Source: Seriola aureovittata | Taxonomy: Eukaryota; Chordata; Actinopteri; Carangiformes; Carangidae | Reading direction: 5' to 3' | NCBI RefSeq assembly: GCF_021018895.1 | Contig: NC_079381.1 | Coordinates: 15,768,501-15,832,500 of the forward strand | DNA: 64,000 nt | In this document: positions 11,935-25,539 of the stretch, piece by piece | How positions within the stretch are numbered: the first letter of the stretch is position 1 | Layout of the letters: every line of letters starts with the position of its first letter | The notes under the pieces: generated by a model | Database searches by the model: none | The model's input: the letters and a program-made list of their open reading frames with translations, nothing else | What the model was told of the DNA's origin: nothing | Translations under genes and position numbers: made by a program

Positions 11935-12884
11935 GTAAATATATTCCCCCCTCTGTCTTGGCTTGATGTTTGCAGTGTCTGATTTGTATGACGCATAGGT
12001 TTTTTACCATGCATTATTCCCTCGCTTCTCCCTCTTTAAAGGCACAATAGGCAGCTGCACACAGCGGCACTATGCTGACAACACACCACGAGAGTTAATT
12101 CTGATACACTAACAGCTCAACTAAGTTAGACTCTTAAAACTTTCATGAAGTAATATCGCGAAATGTGAGGATTTTACGTGGAGCATGGCAATTCCCGTAG
12201 AAGTGCAGCCTACCGCACGCCACTGAAAGAATTCAATCAGACATATGATATTTGTAGTTTTTCTTTTACCCTCCCCAACAAAATGTAGTTCTACAGTAAT
12301 GTTGGGCAACACTTTAAAAAACCACAGGAAATAGTATTGTCATGAGTTTCAACTGTAGCCATGAGTGGAGAAAGTGGCATGATATTGTCGGTCTTGCGTC
12401 ACGATGAAGTCAAAACAAAAAATCTCCACCCATAATGCATCCATTGTATTGCTATAGGTTGCACGATTGCTACAAGGAATAGTCGGGAGGTTGATGTTTC
12501 TGGGGCATTATTTCAAAATTGTAGTATTCTTATATGATCTAATACAGCTGGCTTCTCAAATCCTCACTGTCAGCACTGTTGCATCTTTAAATGTTTTTTT
12601 TTTGTGTTTAAAATCTCTACTTAATACAAGAGACTAAGCTGTCTGTACATGATATAGGCTATAAAATCTTTGGGCTGTGAGGACTGTGAAGCAAAATGAA
12701 TCAAGACACTTAAATCCAATGTTAATATTTTACCAAAGGGAAATCACAGGATTAAAAATAATTTTAATTTAAGTTGAAAAACAAGTTTCCTTTACACATT
12801 TTACAGTTGACTGCTATTGTGTCAGTTGAGGCTCTGTTTACCTTAGTTGAACCCTGTAGGAGTCATCTGACTATACATACAGTA

Positions 12885-12922
12885 ACCCCCCTCCCTCCCC
12901 CCCCCCCCCCCCCCCCCCTCCT
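12885..12922 (+). repeat. Poly-C tract
   Basis: A run of about 24 cytosines interrupted only at its edges by CCCTCCCTCC, so the - strand is an equally long G run. The strand asymmetry is strong. Confidence 0.9.
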
Positions 12923-13718
12923 TCTCTTGTGTGTACATAGGTGTATTATGTGGCTGGCCCACATGTAGCATGTGGCAATTTGCTTCATTTCCTGTCACTC
13001 TCCTTCCCTCTCGCACACATTCTGTCTCTCTTGTCACCCTGCTCTCATTCTTGTTGTCTCTAGTCCACGGTCGAATGTCATGTGTTTGATCTCAAGATGA
13101 CTGTGAAAGAGAAAAACCCCACATACTTGCAGGTTCGTTATGGGCTGTATCTTATCTCTTTTACGTGGTGTTTAACTCTACAGTATCGCTGGCATCCTGG
13201 TCCCTGACAGGTGTCACACAGGTTGGATTGCACCTTAAAGCCTGCTTTATAGATTCATATGAATCATTAAAGTAGTGTAGTGTGAAGTTCACAGCTTGTT
13301 TAAAAACATGCTCCTCACAATTTTACAGTAATGAATTCCACTTCAGAGTTTTGGAGTGTTTTAGTGCCCATCTGTTTCTACTTCTCTTACGTAAAAATAT
13401 CATGGGCGATAATGAGGTGTGTTGTGCTTGTCTTTTTTTTATATAGCTGAATCAGTATGTATCTATAGGTGTACTTACCTACGACAACGCGAAGACAGCA
13501 AGGTAGTTTATGATAGGCCTACTCCCAATACGGGGAAATCATTTCGGGGTAATGTGAGTTTGTTCTGCCAAGTTTCTATCTTCAGTGTTTAACACAACAT
13601 ACATGGAAAATGTGGGACTTTTTTTTTTTTTTCTTTCTAAACGGAGGCCTTCCAACACCACTCGTCTTTGACTTGGACGTCTGCCAAAGGGTTGTGATGG
13701 CTCTCAACAGCTGTATTT

Positions 13719-13836
13719 GTCTGTGTGTGCGTGTTTGCGTGTGTCTGTGAGTGTGTTAGCATATGTGTGCGTATTTGTGTATGGGTGGGGGTGTGTGTGT
13801 GTGAATGTGTGTGTGTGTGCGTGTGTGTGTGTGTAC
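13719..13836 (+). repeat. Imperfect (TG)n microsatellite
   Basis: An alternating TG-rich tract with C, A and T interruptions. Open frames on both strands through it are low-complexity artefacts. Confidence 0.9.
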
Positions 13837-14141
13837 TCTCGCTGTGTGTCCCGGGATGCCCTTCCTCCATAGGCCTCACACTATACAGCATTCCACAAGG
13901 GGGCCCGGGGCTGTCTGCAAGTGGGGAGTGTCAAGGAGAAGGAAGGCAACGCTGTTTGAAATATAACTGATGCGGATCCTGACAGAAAAGGGTGAGGAGT
14001 AAAACTGCGAGACTCGTGCTTCAATGAAGGTCGTGTCTCATCTCTTGCTAGACCCAAAAATGAACTAGGATTGATGTTGTGTCAACACACAGTTACACTG
14101 TAAAAGAAAAAAACATTTGTACTTACATACATAGTCCGCCT

Positions 14142-14516
14142 TAGGGCTGTCACAAATTCACAAAAACGATATTATCACGATATCTATAGAAAATTTGAAA
14201 AAAACAAAACAATAATGATAATCTATCAGTCAACTTCATCTTTAACTTTGTTTTCTTTTTTCGGTAAATGAATTCTACTCAAGTAGGGAGGTGTAGAGGG
14301 AGTCTGTAACTATAGCTGTACAAAAGCGCACAAAAAGAACAATTCAACTTAATGGAAAGTGAAAGGACAACTGAATAAACCGATAAACAAAAGATCCACA
14401 AGGCTTAACATCTGCCATCATGATGTTTTTTATGTGTATTATTAACGCAATATCAATGTTGCATTTTCGTAAATATCTCGGTAATTGTCGATATAGATAT
14501 ATCGCCACACCCGTTA
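14142..14516 (+). mobile_element. Degenerate non-autonomous hAT-like element
   Basis: The left end reads TAGGGCTGTCACAAATTC and runs into a cluster of ACGATATTATCACGATATC. The right end reads GATATAGATATATCGCCACACCCG, a decayed complement of the left end with the same CGATA motifs. This terminus pattern is widespread in fish genomes. No target-site duplication could be matched, so both ends are probably eroded. It has no coding capacity. Confidence 0.5.
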
Positions 14517-14861
14517 TCTGATTACAACCTGTGTAAAACTTCTCTAGAGCTTTGATAAGGCAGCATTTACCATCACAGGCACATCAGCATCAGCAGTTGG
14601 AGAAAACTGCCTAAAGGTGATTTCCACAGTTTTTTCTTTGACAGCAAATATTTGAGGACAAAGCATCAGTCTTAATCCTTACTGTATTTTACTATGACAC
14701 ACTCAGGGGAAGATTAAAACAGCATGCTACTGATACTGAAAATCATCGCAACTAGAGATTTTCTTGACTCCCCTGCTTCGTTAAAACACATTTATTGATC
14801 CAAAGTACGACATTTAAAACCTGGAGGATGCATTTGTCCCTAGTGCTGCTTCATTTGCTGT

Positions 14862-14922
14862 GTATGTGTGTGTGTGCTTGTGTGTGCGTGCGTGCATGCA
14901 TGTGTGTGTGTGTGCGCGCGCA
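14862..14922 (+). repeat. Imperfect (TG)n/(GC)n microsatellite
   Basis: TGTGTGCGTGCGTGC-type repeats ending in GCGCGCGC. No coding evidence. Confidence 0.85.
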
Positions 14923-16537
14923 TGTCCTCATGCTTGGTGCACTTTTCTCTGTATGTGTGTATACTTGTGTGAAGAGTGTGTTTATGTGTGTATGATTTTC
15001 CTTTCCTGAGACAGTGGATGAGTCACTGCTGATGGTATGCGATACAGGGCACCAGTCATACATCATGCTCTCATGCATTGCTCTTGTATTTTCTACGTAA
15101 CGCTGAGCCTGTTCTAGTTAAACCCTGCTGGATTAAAAAAAAAAAAATGCCGCCACTGGTGTGTTCAGGCTTGTTGGTTGCTTTTCATGGAACTGACATT
15201 CGAACAGTTAAGGATAACTGTGAAGAAATGTCTTTCTGCCGAATGTTAAGCCGGAGATATCCAGCACAGATATCCAGGGAGAAATCACACAATGTCACAG
15301 GTGTTAAAAAATCTAAGCAATATATTTTTGTTTGAAGCTAATTCAAATATTGGTCCGTACTCCAGCATATAGTAATTCACTGTGTAGGTGTTAAAACAGT
15401 TTTTTTTCCTTTAAAGTGGCAACAATTGAAAAATCTGTTTGCAAATTACAACTTAACTATCTCCAGGTCTATATTGGATTGCTTGTCTTTGGCCAACATG
15501 CCCTGTTTAATTTACCCGGGGGACTGATAGGAAAGTAAGATAACTTGTTTCTCTTTTGTGGCGGAACAGCCCAAACTTTATAAGTCTGTCAATAGGAGAG
15601 TAGTACACCAGGCAAACGGTTTAAAAAGATACAAACATTACTCAGTTACAAGCCGAGGAAGAATATCCTCTCAGCTCCATGTACGGGTTTTATAGGGTTA
15701 TAAATTCTCAACTCATGAAATGCTGATGAATAGTCAACAATGTTGGAGGCCCTGTTGACCTTGCCATGTCCACATATTTCCTCATCAAAGCCAAAATTAA
15801 GTTGGGAGTCACATCAAATCAGATAGACCGCCAAATGAGTGAATTTGGAAGCACTGCTGAATGATAAATTTACTTAGATAAACTAAATTACGTCCAACTG
15901 GCCAATGTTCCACTGGGTTGTCTGCTAACTAATGTACAGTAGTTACCTGGTAGCCTAACATTTCATACCAGTAAAAATGTTTGGTAACGGCAGAGCGGAA
16001 ATCAAAAAAGAGATGTCCGATCCTAAAGGAGATATACAGTATCTGTGTTAGATATCATTCATAAAGTTGGCATGAAGATTTGTCATGTTGCTTTATCTGT
16101 CATGAAACTATTGTTTTGCAGCCAAGCTACATGCGTATGTGTGTTTTGAGGTGTAAAAAAAAAAAGATTGCCAAAGCCACAAAACAGGGTTGGGCAGTTC
16201 CTCAAATTTGCTACTCATTGAATATACAATGTGGCACAATTTCTTTCTTGGAATTCACTACCAGCTTTAGTTAGTCCCTCCTACTTTCAGCCTCACTCGA
16301 GGAAAATGGATTTGAGGATAAGATAGAACATATTGTAGCCTGTGTGTGGAAGTATGTGTTTACTTTTGCAAAATTATTTCTTATTCCCTCAGTGGTTTGA
16401 AATACACACGAAGATGATAATGTAGCTGTGGACCTTATTTTCTGATCCCAGAAAGTACAGTTTATGCACAAACACACATGTACAGTCCATCTATGAATAT
16501 GCTAAAATATAGAAACGTGGAAAAATAATGAGGGAGC

Positions 16538-16541
<4 letters not shown>

Positions 16542-16578
<37 letters not shown>
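16542..16578 (+). repeat. (GA)18 microsatellite
   Basis: An uninterrupted GA run of about 37 bases in presumed nacc2 intron 1. Confidence 0.95.
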
Positions 16579-16581
<3 letters not shown>

Positions 16582-16878
16582 CAGCAAAAGCCATTAGGAA
16601 TCCTGAAATGTAACTGATTTGGACTGCTTTGGCTCGCTACATGCTTTTCAGGAAGCCTTCCAAGAATTTAGACAATGAACAGTAAACATGGCATGTTCCT
16701 CAGAACAATTCCACATTAGATCTCAAAGATCACGTGTCCCTTTTTTTCTCAGAATTGACTGCCCCCACAGCACAGTACATTGCAGATAACTGTAGCAGCT
16801 ACATTTCATGTTCCCAGTCTATGTACTGTACTTACACTTGACAAGGAGCTCTCACAAACTGACAAATGTGCAGAATCT

Positions 16879-16896
16879 CACTCTCTCTCTCCCCCT

Positions 16897-16939
<43 letters not shown>

Positions 16940-17018
16940 CCTCCCTCCCTCCCTCTCTGTCTCTCCCTCTCTTTCTCTCTCTCTCTCTGTCTCTGTCTCA
17001 CTCTCTTGCTCTGTCTCA
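16879..17018 (+). repeat. CT/CCCT pyrimidine tract
   Basis: About 140 bases of almost pure pyrimidine on the + strand (CT, CCCT and TCTG units). The long open frames on either strand are repeat artefacts. A homopurine-homopyrimidine tract of this length could form a triplex. Confidence 0.9.
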
Positions 17019-17879
17019 GAGATTTCTGGTAAGTGACATGTTTGGCCGTTGGCATAATGCCTAGCAAGATCACATGGCATGAATGTCGTGCCTGTGTGAT
17101 TGTGTGTGTGTGCGTGCGTGCGTGTGAGTGTGTGATTGCACATGTCTGTGCATTTGTGCTTGAGTAGAAAAAAGAAAAGAAAGGGAGCATGTGCACATTT
17201 GATTGTTCCAAGTATTTTCAGCATGAATAGGAGCACGTAGCAGACTGCTGAGAAGTATGACGGGGATGTGTTTCTGATATAGTCATGAGATCGCATTCTC
17301 AAACAGGATGGAAAATTAGATTTTGCACTTAATGATACTACATAGTCAAAGCTATTTTGCTTCATTTGGCGGTATTTGTGCCATCAGCATATTAAAAAAT
17401 TCATGAAGGTTATGTAGCCTTATGGAGTGCTCTTTTCACTTGTTAATGTAACATGCATGACGAGCAAGTCTGAAAAGCTGAAAATATCTCAAAGTTGTTC
17501 ATACTTGTATAATCATTGTTAGTATTATCTGGCACTTGATTTCCAGTTCTGGGAACCTTGCTTGAACTCCCTCTGTATATTTAATCCACAGTATGTCAGG
17601 GCTTATAATCATAAGGTCACAGGCATTCACCTAAATATCTCTTGCTTAAATCAACTTTGTAACTCCACATATCTTTGCAAAGGCTTCATTGTAAGTGAAG
17701 ACAGTAGCTTGAATAGGTTTAGAACAATTTTCCCAGATTTAGATTTTCAGTGAGGGGACATTAGACTTACTGTGAAAGTCAAACCTATAATTCGGGGGAT
17801 GACGCACACAGACATGCACAAACATACACACACTTACACACACAAACACATAAATAAACCCCACAGAATCATGCAGATA

Positions 17880-17949
17880 AACACACACACACACACTCAC
17901 ACAGAAGTAGACACACAGAGGGAGAGAGAGAGAGAGAGTGAGAGAGAGC
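17880..17949 (+). repeat. Compound (CA)n and (GA)n microsatellite
   Basis: ACAC repeats pass directly into GAGAGA repeats. Confidence 0.9.
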
Positions 17950-18500
17950 ACTGTGGATGGCATTTATCCTTGCAGCCCACCTCAATTTTCCATGCTCTTT
18001 TGCCGTGTGCTGTACATAATTAAATTGCTGCAAACTTCAAGCCTCTCTCAAGACTCCTGCCAGTAAACAAAGCTTTCTAATTACTACAGAGGGTAATAAG
18101 TTGGGAAAGCAAATAGGCTGACCCCTTCTCTGTGGCAATGACTTGTCCTGTATGTGCTCCTCATGTCCCAACAGCCTGGCAGAATGCTGGTAGGGGCCAG
18201 TGGAAAAAGACAGGAATCTGAGGCGGGTCGTTTTCACTACTCAAGCCCCCCCCCCCCCATTTCCACAGCTAACATACGTTAGCAATTACTGCTAAATCAT
18301 AGCATTAGCTACCTGATGCTTTCATTACAACTGTGTTCACTGCAGCAGGTTAAAGCCACTTTGACTTTAAATTTAGTGTTTTGTAATATGTTTCATTACT
18401 AGAAATTTCATTTAATTAGTTTTGTGGTTATTCTGATGGCAACAATTAATTCTATAATGTCTTGATGTGCTCTGCTTTTGTGCATTTTTTTCTAAATAAT

Positions 18501-19100
18501 AAAGAAATAGTTTGACACTGAATTATATAATTCACTTTTTTACTTAGATAGATGAGAATGTCGATATCTATGTGTTCAAAATAAAGATACAGCCAGCAAC
18601 CAGTTAGCTTAGCTTAGCTTAAAGGCAAGAAACAGAGGAAAACAGCTAGCATGGCTCTGTTCAAAGGTTAAAAAAATGCACCTACCCACAGCGCTAAAGC
18701 TCAAGAATTAACATGTTATATCTTAGTTGCTTCATTCATTCAAAAAAAACTGCTAGTTGCCTGGCAACCTCATTTTGACGACAAGAAATCACAGCACCTG
18801 CAAAACCCCCATAAAACTACTATTCGTCAATATGAGACCTTTTTTTGGTATGGTTTAAACAAATAAGTTTTATGTTTTAATGCGTGAGCTTTCTTGTAGG
18901 TGGGTTTTTTTTCAACCCTCCGACAAAGCCAAGCTAGCTCTGCTATTTCTCCCTGTATCTAGTCTTTATGCTAAGCTAACCAGCTTCTGGCAGTAGCTTT
19001 ATGTTTACTGTATAAATGTGCTAGAGTGGTATCAATCTTCTCAGCTAATCTTCAGCAAAAATGCAAACGGTTTCCCAAAATGTCAAACTGTTTTTGCTTA
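18501..19100 (+). mobile_element. Non-autonomous DNA-transposon-like repeat with inverted ends
   Basis: The left end (AAAGAAATAGTTTGACAC) and the reverse complement of the right end (AAGCAAAAACAGTTTGACA) share AGTTTGACA. Inner arms also mirror each other: GATGAGAATGTCGATATC on the left against GAGTGGTATCAATCTTCTC on the right. CAGTTAGCTTAGCTTAGC on the left faces TGCTAAGCTAACCAG on the right. This is the signature of a short palindrome-ended element very common in percomorph fish. It has no transposase. The target-site duplication is not clear, so the ends are approximate. Confidence 0.7.
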
Positions 19101-19730
19101 ATTACTGTTACAATAATTTCTAAACAAGCAAATCATAAAAACTATATTCCACATAGAGTAATTACTTTCTATTACTCTGTATAGAATAATAAACAAATAA
19201 AATAAATAATACTATAAACCAGCAATGGCCACATAGCTCCATATTATCAGCCCCTTTGCATATAGCCCTGTTATTGATTCTAAATTACCTTTAAAGACAC
19301 TTCAAAGTAGTAAAATAAATCTATCAAATCAGATCAATATGATTAAATCAAAAAACAGTTTTAGAACTATGATATCCTCATGCAATAACTCCTTTCTTGT
19401 ACTTTTGAGTGTGTTCATTTTGTGGAACTCCCACATCTTTTTGAAATTATAATTTACTCATCCTCAACTGACCAACCCACAGCTATACATATGAATATCT
19501 ATGAAAACTCAGTGGAATTTTTTTCTGCTATGCGAGGGTGCTGTCAATTTCCATGTTGTTTACTCAATTCTGACTTGAGTCAGAGATAAACAAGCTCTGT
19601 TCACGTAGGTCAGCAAGAGCCCTTTTCAGTATTTTACCAGTGTGATGAGGTTATCCAAGGTGACATGTTATTTGAGCACATGTGTGCTGGCTTAGTCTGT
19701 TGCTGACTAGAAGATTCATAGGTCACAGTG

Positions 19731-19732
<2 letters not shown>

Positions 19733-19767
<35 letters not shown>

Positions 19768-19803
19768 TGGGTGGGTGGGTGGGGGGTGTTGAGGGCGGGG
19801 GGT
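19733..19803 (+). repeat. (TG)n followed by a G-rich GGGTGGGT tract
   Basis: A pure TG run passes into GGGTGGGTGGGTGGGGGG, with potential to form a G-quadruplex on the + strand. Confidence 0.9.
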
Positions 19804-20116
19804 ATATGCACTCAAAATAAATGTGTATGTAATGCTCTGCACTTGAACAAACCATCTTTTATGATACATTTTAACACAAGACAACATTGTGATTTTTATC
19901 AAGGGTAATCTCTGCCGCATGTCATGAGATGTTCTTTTGATTCACCTACCCTGATCATGATTTCAAATAGCATTTCGTTCCCCTGCTTTTTTTTTTTTTT
20001 TTTTTTTCCTTTAAGAGAGTGAATTAAAGCATTAAAGCATTCTGTGTGCTCTAATTGAAAAATGTACATGGGGCACTCCGTCGATGTGGGCAGCGCTCTC
20101 TCTGTATGTCTTTGTT

Positions 20117-20160
20117 TGTGTGTGTGTGTGTGTGTGCGTGTGCATGTGTGTGTTTGTGTA
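20117..20160 (+). repeat. Imperfect (TG)n microsatellite
   Basis: A TG run with GCGTG and GCATG interruptions. Open frames here are artefacts. Confidence 0.9.
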
Positions 20161-21293
20161 TGCCTGTCTGTAGACAGTGGGGCACTGATGCTGAAAGATG
20201 TGTCCTCATTTTTGCATTGCACTGGGCTCCTCTGGCAGCCATGTTGGGCTGCTCTGATGTCACGCGTGTGTCACTGTAGAACATTCAGCTCAGAAACGAC
20301 AGTGCGGGGTGATCAAAATGGCATGTTTATTCTCTCCATAACCCCCACCTCCCCACCCCCCCACCCCCCCCCTCTCTCTTTACTTCTGTGTCACTCTCTT
20401 CCTGCCACTCACTCTTTCACCCACTGTTGGCATTATATGCACTGGAAACTTTAACATACACATTTTCATTAAAGTTTTTTTTTTCTTTTCTTTTCTTTTC
20501 TTGTCATTATGCAACCCCTGCTAGGATCCAAAATTGTTTTTGTTTTTTTATGCAGAGAAATGCCACATGAAGGGAAAAAAAACAGCATTTTAACTGTGGA
20601 GGAATTGAAAGCTGCTTTCACACTTCAAGGTGTGACAATGCTATCGGAGCACAACCTCATTTTATGTGTTTTTTTTTTTTTTTTTAATTCCTCTCGCCTT
20701 GCATGCCCCTGTTTGATTGACACGGTTACTGCAGCTGTTATTCACCATTTTTAATTGTTCTTGTGATGTAAATCCACACGTCACATGCTTCCAACACCTG
20801 AATACCTACAGCACAGCACCTTTTTAGTGAAATTGCTTTGCAACATACCATGTCTTTTCAGCAGGTAAAAATCTATAGGCCTGCCTTAACACTTGAAAAG
20901 GAAATAAACTTTTGACCCATTTAGACTCTTTCATATTTGAAGCCCTGGAATGGTCCATAAAGTTAAATGAGGGCAATGAGAGAAGGTAATGAGTCTGCAC
21001 TTGTTTTTCCATGGAGAGTTTTTTAAGCATATATCAGAAAAGGCTTGCAAAACCCTCTCGTCTGTTGGATGGAGCTATGCCCCCGCAGCTACAACGATAA
21101 AAAACTAAGTACTTTATAACAGTGTTAGCTATAACTGTCCGATATTTTACTGGCTTCCTTTCAAAGGAACATCCCCAAAATCTCCATGTTACAGTTAATT
21201 TATTTTCAGATAACCTAAGTCTTGTTGGTTAAGAGGGCTTTGATGGATGAGGCTGTGAAATTGATTACTACAATAACATTATTTTTTGCTCTG

Positions 21294-21326
<33 letters not shown>

Positions 21327-24300
21327 CTTTGAACAGGCTTAGACTGAAACCACATTTCAAACAAACGCATTTTCTTCTGTTAACGGCTTAAAACTCCCCC
21401 AGCAAAAAAATCAAGCTGTTTGAGGTTTAAATGTCCGGGAACTCCCCACCAGTCAGTAGAACCGGTAGAAGCTCCTTGGATGAGTCGAAAACAGAAAATC
21501 CTCCTGGCTTTGACTTCTAGATAGCATTTTGTACTCGGCTGACTAAGAATCTTCATACACCAAGATCACTGATGATATATAAAGACCAACATGTACACCA
21601 ACCACATGCGGAGACAAAAGGTGTTAGACATGGTACACATCTAAAAACGAAAAAATGTTTCTCATTTAGTATCACCTTTAAAAATAAACTGTGGAATTTA
21701 CCTTTAACTTCATGCTATTCCAGGCTATGAAAAAAAGGAAGTGAAGAAGAAGTTAGAAGACAGTGTTAACAATTTGAAAATTTGACATACTTTAAGAATC
21801 GTTTCAAAGGAATGCAGTCGCGGGGTTTAATAGTCCTCAAGTATACACAGTTTTCTGGTGAGTGGTTGTGGTTGTGGTTGAAGTAGCACTGAACGTAAAC
21901 ATAACCTTTTTTTTTTATTCACAAGAAAATTCCACAGGGCACCTTTTAAGTAGGTCAGGGAATATAGGACAGTTTGAGTTGTTGAAAAATCACGACAAAA
22001 TAAAAATGATTATTGATGATCATTGTTTTAATTTGAAGTCAGTCTTTTCAGCAGCTTAACATTAAGTGGACACGGTATGTATATAATAAATCCAACAAAT
22101 AAAAAACCTGCATGTTCTCTCACCACTCCATACCCTTCATATGTCTTTACTGATAGTATATGTGTGTGTGCCGGATCACCACTGATAAGCTCTCATTTCA
22201 TGCTGTTTCATCCTATTCCTTCCATCTTCTACTGTGTCATGCACTGTGAAAATCAAATCACGTTTGGAACAAATGCACAAACGCACGTCACCACTGATAC
22301 ACACTGAAACACTCGCAAACATACAGACCTCCTGTGAAATCTAACCTAATTGTAGTCCTCGTGTGACAGACAGTGACACTCAGCAGACCATCTCATGGCC
22401 ACTCTTGTCCTCAGATGAAGGTCACGTTTAAAGAGGATATCAATGAAGTTTTTCGGGCTGTGTGCCTTAGTTTACATGAGTGTCAGATGTCTTGTGGCCA
22501 GGAGTGCTAGCGCAGCAGTGGGACACCTGCTTTGTAATTGTACTTGCAAGAATAAATTATCAAGGTGCTCTTAAAGGCAGGCTTCAACTACAGCCAATTA
22601 GCTCCTTCTTAAACCGGTACACTCCCTGCCATGGCACAATCACAGTTTGGAAATGAGGGAGGGCGTTCGAGATGCTACAGAAGCTTCTCCCGAGAGTAAA
22701 CCGGTGTCCTTGTCAAAGCAGAGTCACAAGACAAGAGAACAACACCCCTACTGTGATGCCAAGGGCAAATAATGTTTTTGGTTTTTTTTTTGGTTTTTTT
22801 TTAAGTGAGTTTCACTTTGTTGGATATAGTTATACGTTCACATACACCTAGCTTTAGACCATTGCGAAGTTTAATAATTGTCTCTATTGCTCGATTGATA
22901 AAGCTGCTGCCAGTGTTTTTGGTACACCTAGCTAAAACTAACCGAGTCTAGAACATTAGCCTTGCTATAAGAAAAACTGGATAACCCTTCCCCTTTTTTT
23001 TCTAGACGGTAATCTTCTTACACTCCCGAATGGAGCAATTAAACTGCAATTAAAGGTGACGTGCATACCATTGTTGACAACAATGTCAGTTTGCTCTCCG
23101 TCGACCATGTCTTTTCCAGTCTGTGAAAATACCAAAAAGCCAAAGGTGGAAAAAAAAAAAATCAGCTTGAGCCCATCAAAACTGTTGCTTTGCTGGCAGA
23201 TCAGTGCGTGTCAGCATGAAATTAGGGCCCTTAGGCGCATGGAAAAATGTACAGTTATGTGTTATATTTTCGAGACACACCAGTCACATGGCAGCTGCAT
23301 GCTGATGCCAGTGTTAAGGATTTATTAGTTAGAAATTGTCCCAAAAGAAGAAATATCACATGGCAGTCATGGTGCTGTATATTGTACTGTGTACACACAC
23401 AAGTGCTGCTGCTGTCATATGCATTTATAGACACATTCGTTCCGCTAATGTCTCCTGAATCATTTCGTGTGTTAATGGTCTCTCTCTTCCCTCCTTTTCT
23501 TCCTGTGCTGCTTACGTCGCTTCCTTATGAGTGGGAAATCGGGGGACTTTTCGGTCTTGTGTCAGTGTTTGTTCAAAATATCTCAGTCTTGCGTGAGTGC
23601 TGGCCACTGAGCTTCCTTGCCGCTCTAACGTCACACTTATGTGTTGCTATAAACTGGAACGACCTGCAGGCTCCCATGGTTCTGCAATATGAGCCTAGTA
23701 TTACCAAAAAAAAAAAAATCCAACTGTCTTTGTCCTTTAACACTTTCCCCTGATGTTCTTGTGTCACACTATATTCTCTTCCCTTTTTCCCCTGTCACAT
23801 AGCGGGATTTTCTTTCCCAGAAATGGCAGCCTCGGAGGCCTGTTTGGTGATGCTGACATTTTGGAGTCAGTAATGTGGAGGTGGAATCTCTTTTGATTAG
23901 AACAAAGTGTCAGTTTGTTGATATCGCTTGGCTTCGTCGGTTGCCCTGCTCTGAAAAGCAGACACCAAAAGCAACAGTTTGAAATGAAATTACACTATAA
24001 ACCAAGTCATAACCATAATGGTTACATTTTGAATGGGAGTTTGATCAGTACAACCAATCTAGTTTATTTAGCCTGTAAGTATTTCTGTTGTTTCAGCGCC
24101 TACAGTGTCTCTCCTCACCTAGAACTCCTTTTGAGCTTTACCTTTCTCTGTCACTCTGCCTCATTTCCCTATTCATCTCTAACTCTGTTCTCCCTGTGAC
24201 TGCACTTTGTCAAGTTCTCTCTTGTTCTTTTCTATTTGCATCTTTCACACACACTCCCTCTCTCTTTCCTCTCTCCTTTTTTTTGTCTTCCGTCTCTCAT

Positions 24301-24380
24301 CCTTTTTGTTCTCTCAATTTAACCTCCCCTACTTCTGTTTCTATCTCTTTAGCTCTCAACCATATGCCCAAAAAGTCACC

Positions 24381-24511
<131 letters not shown>

Positions 24512-25539
24512 CAGCCATCCCGATGTCGTAGTCACTGTAGTTTGGTGTGATGTAGTAGCCGCTGCTACTGTTTGTTTGTTTACCTCCCACAGCCACTTGG
24601 AGTCCATTAGCAATGCCTTTGCCTCAGGAGGATCACTCACACACACAGTCACACACACACACACACTTGCGCGCACACACTGTACATGCTCTTCCTCTGT
24701 CTTTCCCTCTGTCTGGTTTTCTCTCACGCACATCAGTATGACTGCAAGCTAAACTGACTGGTAGCCCACTGTTACAGAAGTTTTCTGTGTTTGATAAAGT
24801 CCCCCACCCACTGTGAAATGTCAGAGTTTCTGGTGCAATAAGAGGTGGTAGTCATTAAATTGTTTCAGTGCTGTCTTCATCAATTCAATTGCTGCAGATC
24901 AATATGACGTGCATATTTGTGTATACGTGTGTGCCTGTCACTGCTTATCCCCTTGACACGCCACAGGTATTTAGAATGGAAGGATTAATGTTATTGTTCA
25001 TTTTGCACAAATGACAATTGAGCCTTTGACTGTTTGATTTTAGGGCGAAATAAACAGTGACCACCAATTACAGCAGCAGCAGGCATTGTAGCGTGGCAAT
25101 AAACCAAATTGATCAAATTACCAAAATTATGAATCTCTTACAAATCCAAGTCTAAAACTGCCATTTTCAAAAATGTAATTGCTTGAATTACATATTATTA
25201 AATTGACAATAGCTACAACAGCCGATAGAACCATCACTTTAAAAAAAAAAAAAAAAAAAAAATCAAGAGTGAACAATGGAGAACTAGCATAATATTTGTC
25301 CAAATAAATTTGCACACAAACCACATAGCCTATTCTAAACTACCTTGTAGAATTGATGTTGTTCACTCCATTCATTAAAAGCCTCAATTAAATCGTCAAG
25401 AACAGATCTTTTAGGCCATTTGGGTCAGTGGAAACAGACTGTTAACACAACATTTTTTTTTTTAAAGTTGATATTGTAAACTTGCCATCATGCAGCTGCT
25501 TATTTACAAATCCAGTAGATTTGTAGTGATATTAGAATT

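Noticed and set aside
16832..17365. 177-codon - strand frame rich in Glu and Arg
   Set aside because: It reads through a CT/GA pyrimidine tract. The composition comes wholly from the repeat.
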